Below are positions 7,297 through 10,055 of a DNA stretch of 10,055 bases, piece by piece. Below the pieces are notes generated by a model. It had not been told where the DNA came from. It searched no databases and worked only from the letters and a program-made list of their open reading frames with translations. Location of the stretch: contig DCSM01000016.1 in the NCBI GenBank assembly GCA_002325605.1, positions 12,909-22,963 of the forward strand, given 5' to 3'. The translations under genes and the position numbers were made by a program. How positions within the stretch are numbered: the stretch's first letter is position 1; each line of letters starts with the position of its first letter. This DNA comes from Chloroflexaceae bacterium UBA1466. Lineage in GTDB: Bacteria > Chloroflexota > Chloroflexia > Chloroflexales > Chloroflexaceae.

Positions 7297-7329
7297 ATGT
7301 TTTCAAGCTCTGAGGTTTGCCAAAAATGA
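7297..7329 (+). CDS. Ten-codon leader-like mini-ORF
   Basis: An ATG at 7297 has a good ribosome binding site, AAAGGAAG, ending 8 bp upstream. It opens a frame MFSSSEVCQK and stops at TGA (7327-7329). The stop overlaps the ATG of the following lipoprotein gene (7326-7328) as ATGA, the usual geometry of translational coupling. It may be a coupling leader rather than a functional peptide. Chance is possible in so short a frame. Confidence 0.35.
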   Translation: MFSSSEVCQK

Positions 7330-8450
7330 GTAAAAGGCTTAAAATTTATTGGTTTTTTTTCCTGTTGCTTTTGGGATTATTTGGTGCATGTACGCCCCAA
7401 CCTCAGCCGCGCCCGCTCCAAGCCTCACCCTCGCCGCGGCCCACTCGCCTCCCCCCTTCCCCAACCCCCAAACCAACTCCGCCCCCAAGCGTCAAGGGGG
7501 CAGAACTCCCTGGGCGACTGCTTTTTGTCCAACGGGGAACGATATGGCTTTGGCAAGGGCAAAAAGGGAAACCCCTGTTAGGCGAAGGCAATGCTTGGCA
7601 ACCTGCTTGGTCGCCCGACGGCTTACATCTTGCCTATATTGAACGTGGCGAAAGCTATTCGGATGTTATGCTTTCTGATGCCACAGGGAGCGATCTTCTT
7701 CAGTTGACTTCCAATAGTTCAGATGCTCCGCCGGCCAGCCACGAACATATCTATGGGAGCCGCTGGGCCTTTTACCCAACTTGGAACCCCGATGGCTCGC
7801 GCTTGCTGCTGGCTTCGCAAGTTGCGCCCCCCGTTGGCTCGCCTGCCGCTGAATACCGCTTGGCCCTTTTTCTCCTTTCCCCCGCCAGTGGGGGCTATCG
7901 CCAAATTTATGCGGAGCCCAATGCTCACTGTGGGAAAATGGTTCTGCTCCCCGATGGTCAAACCTTGCTTTATACCCGTATGAGTGTTGACCCTGGAGGC
8001 GAACAACAAATTTACTGGCTCAATTGGGCGGCGGAAGAGCCAAAGGGCAACCCCTTTCCAGGCGCACCTCCCAACAGCTATGATCCTGCTATCTCTCCCG
8101 ACGGCCAATGGTTAGCTTTTGCGGCCCAAAAAAAGGAGCTTACGGATCTTTGGGTTTTGCCCGCCAAAGCCATTCAGGCGGAAAGTTCGCCCCCTGGGCC
8201 CACCGAAGACTCAAGCCCCACTCCTTCACCCCAGCGGCTCACGAATTTGGGAACCGCCAGAGCGCCGGCTTTTTCCCCCGACCAGAAGATGTTAGCTTTT
8301 CTGGCCATCCCGCCCAATCAAGTCGGCTTTGAACTCTGGATTGCAAATTTGAGTCTTTCAAAAAAGGGAACTTTGGTCGCCCAACCCCCCCATCAGATAA
8401 CCTTCGGTTTGGGCCTTGATCCTGATTCAGGCCTTTCTTGGGCAAAGTAG
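7326..8450 (+). CDS. PD40/TolB-like repeat lipoprotein
   Basis: A predicted lipoprotein of 374 residues. The signal peptide MSKRLKIYWFFFLLLLGLFG is followed by the lipobox LFGAC with the lipidated Cys at 22. Residues 23-55 are a Pro/Ser/Thr-rich tether of the kind that holds a domain away from the membrane. The rest carries at least five TolB/WD40-like (PD40) repeats with the core (S/N)PDG..L.(A/L): AWSPDGLHLAYI (about 94-105), TWNPDGSRLLLA (152-163), LLPDGQTLLYT (207-217), AISPDGQWLAFA (256-267) and AFSPDQKMLAFL (315-326). The last has lost the Gly. The ATG at 7326 is preferred over the in-frame TTG at 7317, because GAGG (7312-7315) is 10 bp from the ATG and almost touches the TTG. It lies 59 bp after the NTF2-like lipoprotein gene in the same operon. 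It probably forms a surface beta-propeller for protein or glycan binding. Confidence 0.88.
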   Translation: MSKRLKIYWFFFLLLLGLFGACTPQPQPRPLQASPSPRPTRLPPSPTPKPTPPPSVKGAELPGRLLFVQRGTIWLWQGQKGKPLLGEGNAWQPAWSPDGLHLAYIERGESYSDVMLSDATGSDLLQLTSNSSDAPPASHEHIYGSRWAFYPTWNPDGSRLLLASQVAPPVGSPAAEYRLALFLLSPASGGYRQIYAEPNAHCGKMVLLPDGQTLLYTRMSVDPGGEQQIYWLNWAAEEPKGNPFPGAPPNSYDPAISPDGQWLAFAAQKKELTDLWVLPAKAIQAESSPPGPTEDSSPTPSPQRLTNLGTARAPAFSPDQKMLAFLAIPPNQVGFELWIANLSLSKKGTLVAQPPHQITFGLGLDPDSGLSWAK

Positions 8451-8567
8451 CGGCAACAAAAGAGGGAAGGCTAACGGCAGGAGGAAGGAAGATTTTGGGG
8501 AGCCGCTGGCTAGAGCCAGCGGCTCCCCAGTTCCCAAAAAGCCCCAAAGGATCCCCCTCTTGCAGGC
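8451..8567. other. Convergent intergenic region
   Basis: A 117 bp gap between two convergent genes. Its only notable content is the long inverted repeat at 8496-8529; no gene is visible. Confidence 0.7.
8496..8529. terminator. Perfect inverted repeat, probable bidirectional terminator
   Basis: The arms GGGGAGCCGCTGGCT (8497-8511) and AGCCAGCGGCTCCCC (8514-8528) are exact reverse complements separated by two bases. One more T-A pair at 8496/8529 extends the arms to 16 bp. RNA from either strand would form a very GC-rich hairpin. It sits between the convergent stops at 8450 and 8568, the place for a shared terminator, but neither strand has a U-tract after the stem. Confidence 0.7.
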
Positions 8568-10055
8568 CTACCGAAATCCTAAAGGGAGAAAGTTTCGTTT
8601 TTCCAAAGCCAAGGGGCCAACGAGGGCAAATTCGCCATAACTCCGAATGGTGAAGCTAAGGCGGTTTTTTAACCCATCAAGGGTATAAGGTAAAGGTTCC
8701 CAAGCCTTCCCATTCCAAGACAAAAGATCTAAGTCTAGTTCATTAAAGCCTTTGGCTGCTAATTCCTCATCGGTATAGGAAAGAATTACAGTACTTTCCT
8801 TCGTGAAAGCCTGGCCTTCGGGCTGAGTCTCCAGAAAAAAGCTGCGGAGGACTGAACTTTGCGGTTGGGGTAAAGGATAAGTTGGGGTAAGCAACGGTGT
8901 ATAGAGGAGCGTTGTGGTAATTGGCACTGCGCCTAAGGGAATCACAACTTTCACAAAGTTGCCTTGCGCCCCGATTTGCGTCAATTCGCCGCCCTGCGTC
9001 TTACTTACTGTAATTTGGTCGCTCGTTGTCTGGGCGGCCAGCGCTCGAATAAGACTCGTTTGTTGGGCCTTAAAGTCTAGCTGGGCTAATGTCGCCGTCA
9101 CCCTTACGGTTTTGGGGCCCCACGAATTCCAGGTGTAAACTGCGGTGCTGGTCAAACTTTCCTTCTTAATCCGCAAAGGCCAATCCGTCGCCTGCCAAGT
9201 ATAGGTAACAGCGAGCGGGGTTTGCAAAGTCGGCGTAAACCAAACCTCAAATTTTTGGGCGGCTGTAAAACGGCCTGCCGAAGGCCCGCGCAGGAAAATC
9301 TGGAGAAGCGTGAGCGAAGTCGTATTTTGGAAAAGCCCTGCGGGGGTTTCAGCGGTCACCGTCAAGAATTTGGCTCCAGCGGTTTCCCAAACATAGCTAA
9401 GAGTACTTTTGAGCAAGCCCGTAAAGATGTGGGTAGGTTGCGCGGTGGCTTGCCAAGTGTAAGTAAAAGGTTGGTCCGTCGGCGACAAATTAGTTGTTGC
9501 AACAAAAGAGATGGGCTGGTTGGGCCGCCCCAATGAAGGCCCGTTGAGCCTGAGCGCCTTCGTTTTATCGCCCACCAACAGTCCCTCTGTAAACCGATCA
9601 GTTTGCACCCGCACGCGCTTCTGCTCCGAATCGATCTGGCTCATTGTTTCCTGCCACGCTTGGCCACCCCAAAAAAGAACTTGCAAGTCCTTTTCTAGCA
9701 CCCCCAGCCGCCGAACTTCAGCATCGGTATAACTCAAGACCAAAGTATAGAGTTTTTGGGTTTGGGTAAGGCTTTCGCCCGTGGAAGTTTGGGCTTGCAG
9801 GGCAAAAATTCCTAGCACAGCAAAGTTTTTATGGAGCGCGTGAGGGGCCGAAAGCAGCTTTGTATAAGTAAGCAAAGCGGTCTGCGTAAGGGCATTAGAA
9901 GGCAAAGTCAGGCTGAGAAAGCCTGTCGCACTGAGAGGCAAACTCCCGCCTTGTGGCGTAAGGGTCACCGTTTTGGTGACCCTAATTTGACTAGCAGCCA
10001 TTATGAGTTTCGGGGCGGGAGTTGATAAAACTTGCAAAGGTGTGGTAACATAGGC
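8568..10055 (-). CDS. Surface protein with PKD repeats and duplicated beta units (5' end missing)
   Basis: The C-terminal 495 residues of a probable secreted or surface-attached protein; the frame stays open to the window edge, so the true start lies beyond 10055. Counting from the in-frame TTG at 10037, unit A (18-157) and unit B (340-474) are related. Both carry a QGG.L segment near the start, then LSYTD(A/E)E....G..E.DL..L.W.G.AW, and end in (L/F)(L/A)LVG. Between them are two PKD-like Ig-fold repeats (166-246 and 250-331), each with GPS.GR, TYTWQAT, Y.W...G.K and VTA.. motifs. The units resemble ZU5-like beta domains common in envelope proteins. The C-terminus ends in KRNFLPLGFR. No membrane helix or lipobox lies in the visible part. 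It converges on the lipoprotein gene. Likely role: adhesion or structure at the cell surface; no catalytic motif is seen. Confidence 0.85.
   Translation of the reverse strand, partial: AYVTTPLQVLSTPAPKLIMAASQIRVTKTVTLTPQGGSLPLSATGFLSLTLPSNALTQTALLTYTKLLSAPHALHKNFAVLGIFALQAQTSTGESLTQTQKLYTLVLSYTDAEVRRLGVLEKDLQVLFWGGQAWQETMSQIDSEQKRVRVQTDRFTEGLLVGDKTKALRLNGPSLGRPNQPISFVATTNLSPTDQPFTYTWQATAQPTHIFTGLLKSTLSYVWETAGAKFLTVTAETPAGLFQNTTSLTLLQIFLRGPSAGRFTAAQKFEVWFTPTLQTPLAVTYTWQATDWPLRIKKESLTSTAVYTWNSWGPKTVRVTATLAQLDFKAQQTSLIRALAAQTTSDQITVSKTQGGELTQIGAQGNFVKVVIPLGAVPITTTLLYTPLLTPTYPLPQPQSSVLRSFFLETQPEGQAFTKESTVILSYTDEELAAKGFNELDLDLLSWNGKAWEPLPYTLDGLKNRLSFTIRSYGEFALVGPLALEKRNFLPLGFR

Noticed and set aside
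7287..7309. AGCT..GAAAA-TG-TTTTC.AGCT imperfect inverted repeat before the PD40 lipoprotein gene
   Set aside because: AT-rich, short arms with an uneven internal mismatch; overlaps the mini-ORF start and is unlikely to be a stable terminator.
7317..7319. TTG as start of the PD40 lipoprotein
   Set aside because: The ribosome binding site would almost touch it; the ATG nine bases later has proper spacing and a normal signal peptide.
10035..10037. TTG as the true start of the PKD-repeat protein
   Set aside because: The frame remains open to the window edge with no ribosome binding site near the TTG and no signal peptide after it, so the gene is truncated by the window.
1..10055. CRISPR array, tRNA, rRNA or insertion sequence
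   Set aside because: No regularly spaced repeats, cloverleaf-like segments, rRNA stretches or transposase-like proteins were seen on either strand.

Overview
The window looks like chromosomal DNA of a Chloroflexota bacterium, probably Anaerolineae-like. This is an inference from three things: secreted proteins built of PKD-type repeats and 'LSYTD'-type beta units ending in an FLPL tail, proline-rich lipoproteins with TolB/PD40 repeats, and the overall composition. No rRNA, tRNA, CRISPR array or transposase is visible.

Left part, minus strand (3815 down to 39): five tightly spaced genes read right to left, so probably co-transcribed. First come a PD-(D/E)XK type II restriction endonuclease that resembles the ApaLI family and a beta-class DNA methyltransferase, 3 bp apart. 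Then follow a class I SAM-dependent methyltransferase, an acylphosphatase and an ADP-ribosylglycohydrolase (DraG/ARH family). The restriction-modification pair is clearly more AT-rich than everything else, consistent with horizontal acquisition upstream of resident housekeeping genes.

Middle (3816-4179): a 364 bp divergent promoter region. It holds a near-consensus extended -10 promoter for the rightward genes and a weaker pair of back-to-back promoter candidates that share one AT-rich core.

Right part, plus strand (4180-8450): a three-gene unit. The first gene encodes an 820-residue membrane protein: a cytoplasmic PP2C-like domain that has lost the metal-binding aspartates, a disordered linker, one membrane helix and an external beta-propeller-like domain. 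The second and third encode lipoproteins, one NTF2-like and one with PD40 repeats. A ten-codon open frame with a good ribosome binding site overlaps the start of the third gene. Together they look like an envelope sensing or scaffolding module of unknown function.

Right end, minus strand (10055 down to 8568): the 3' part of a surface protein gene with an internal duplication (beta unit, PKD, PKD, beta unit). It converges on the lipoprotein gene, and a perfect 15-bp-arm inverted repeat without a U-tract lies between them.

The best candidates for something undescribed are the pseudo-phosphatase/propeller/lipoprotein module, the C-terminal extension of the DNA methyltransferase, and the leader-like mini-ORF.
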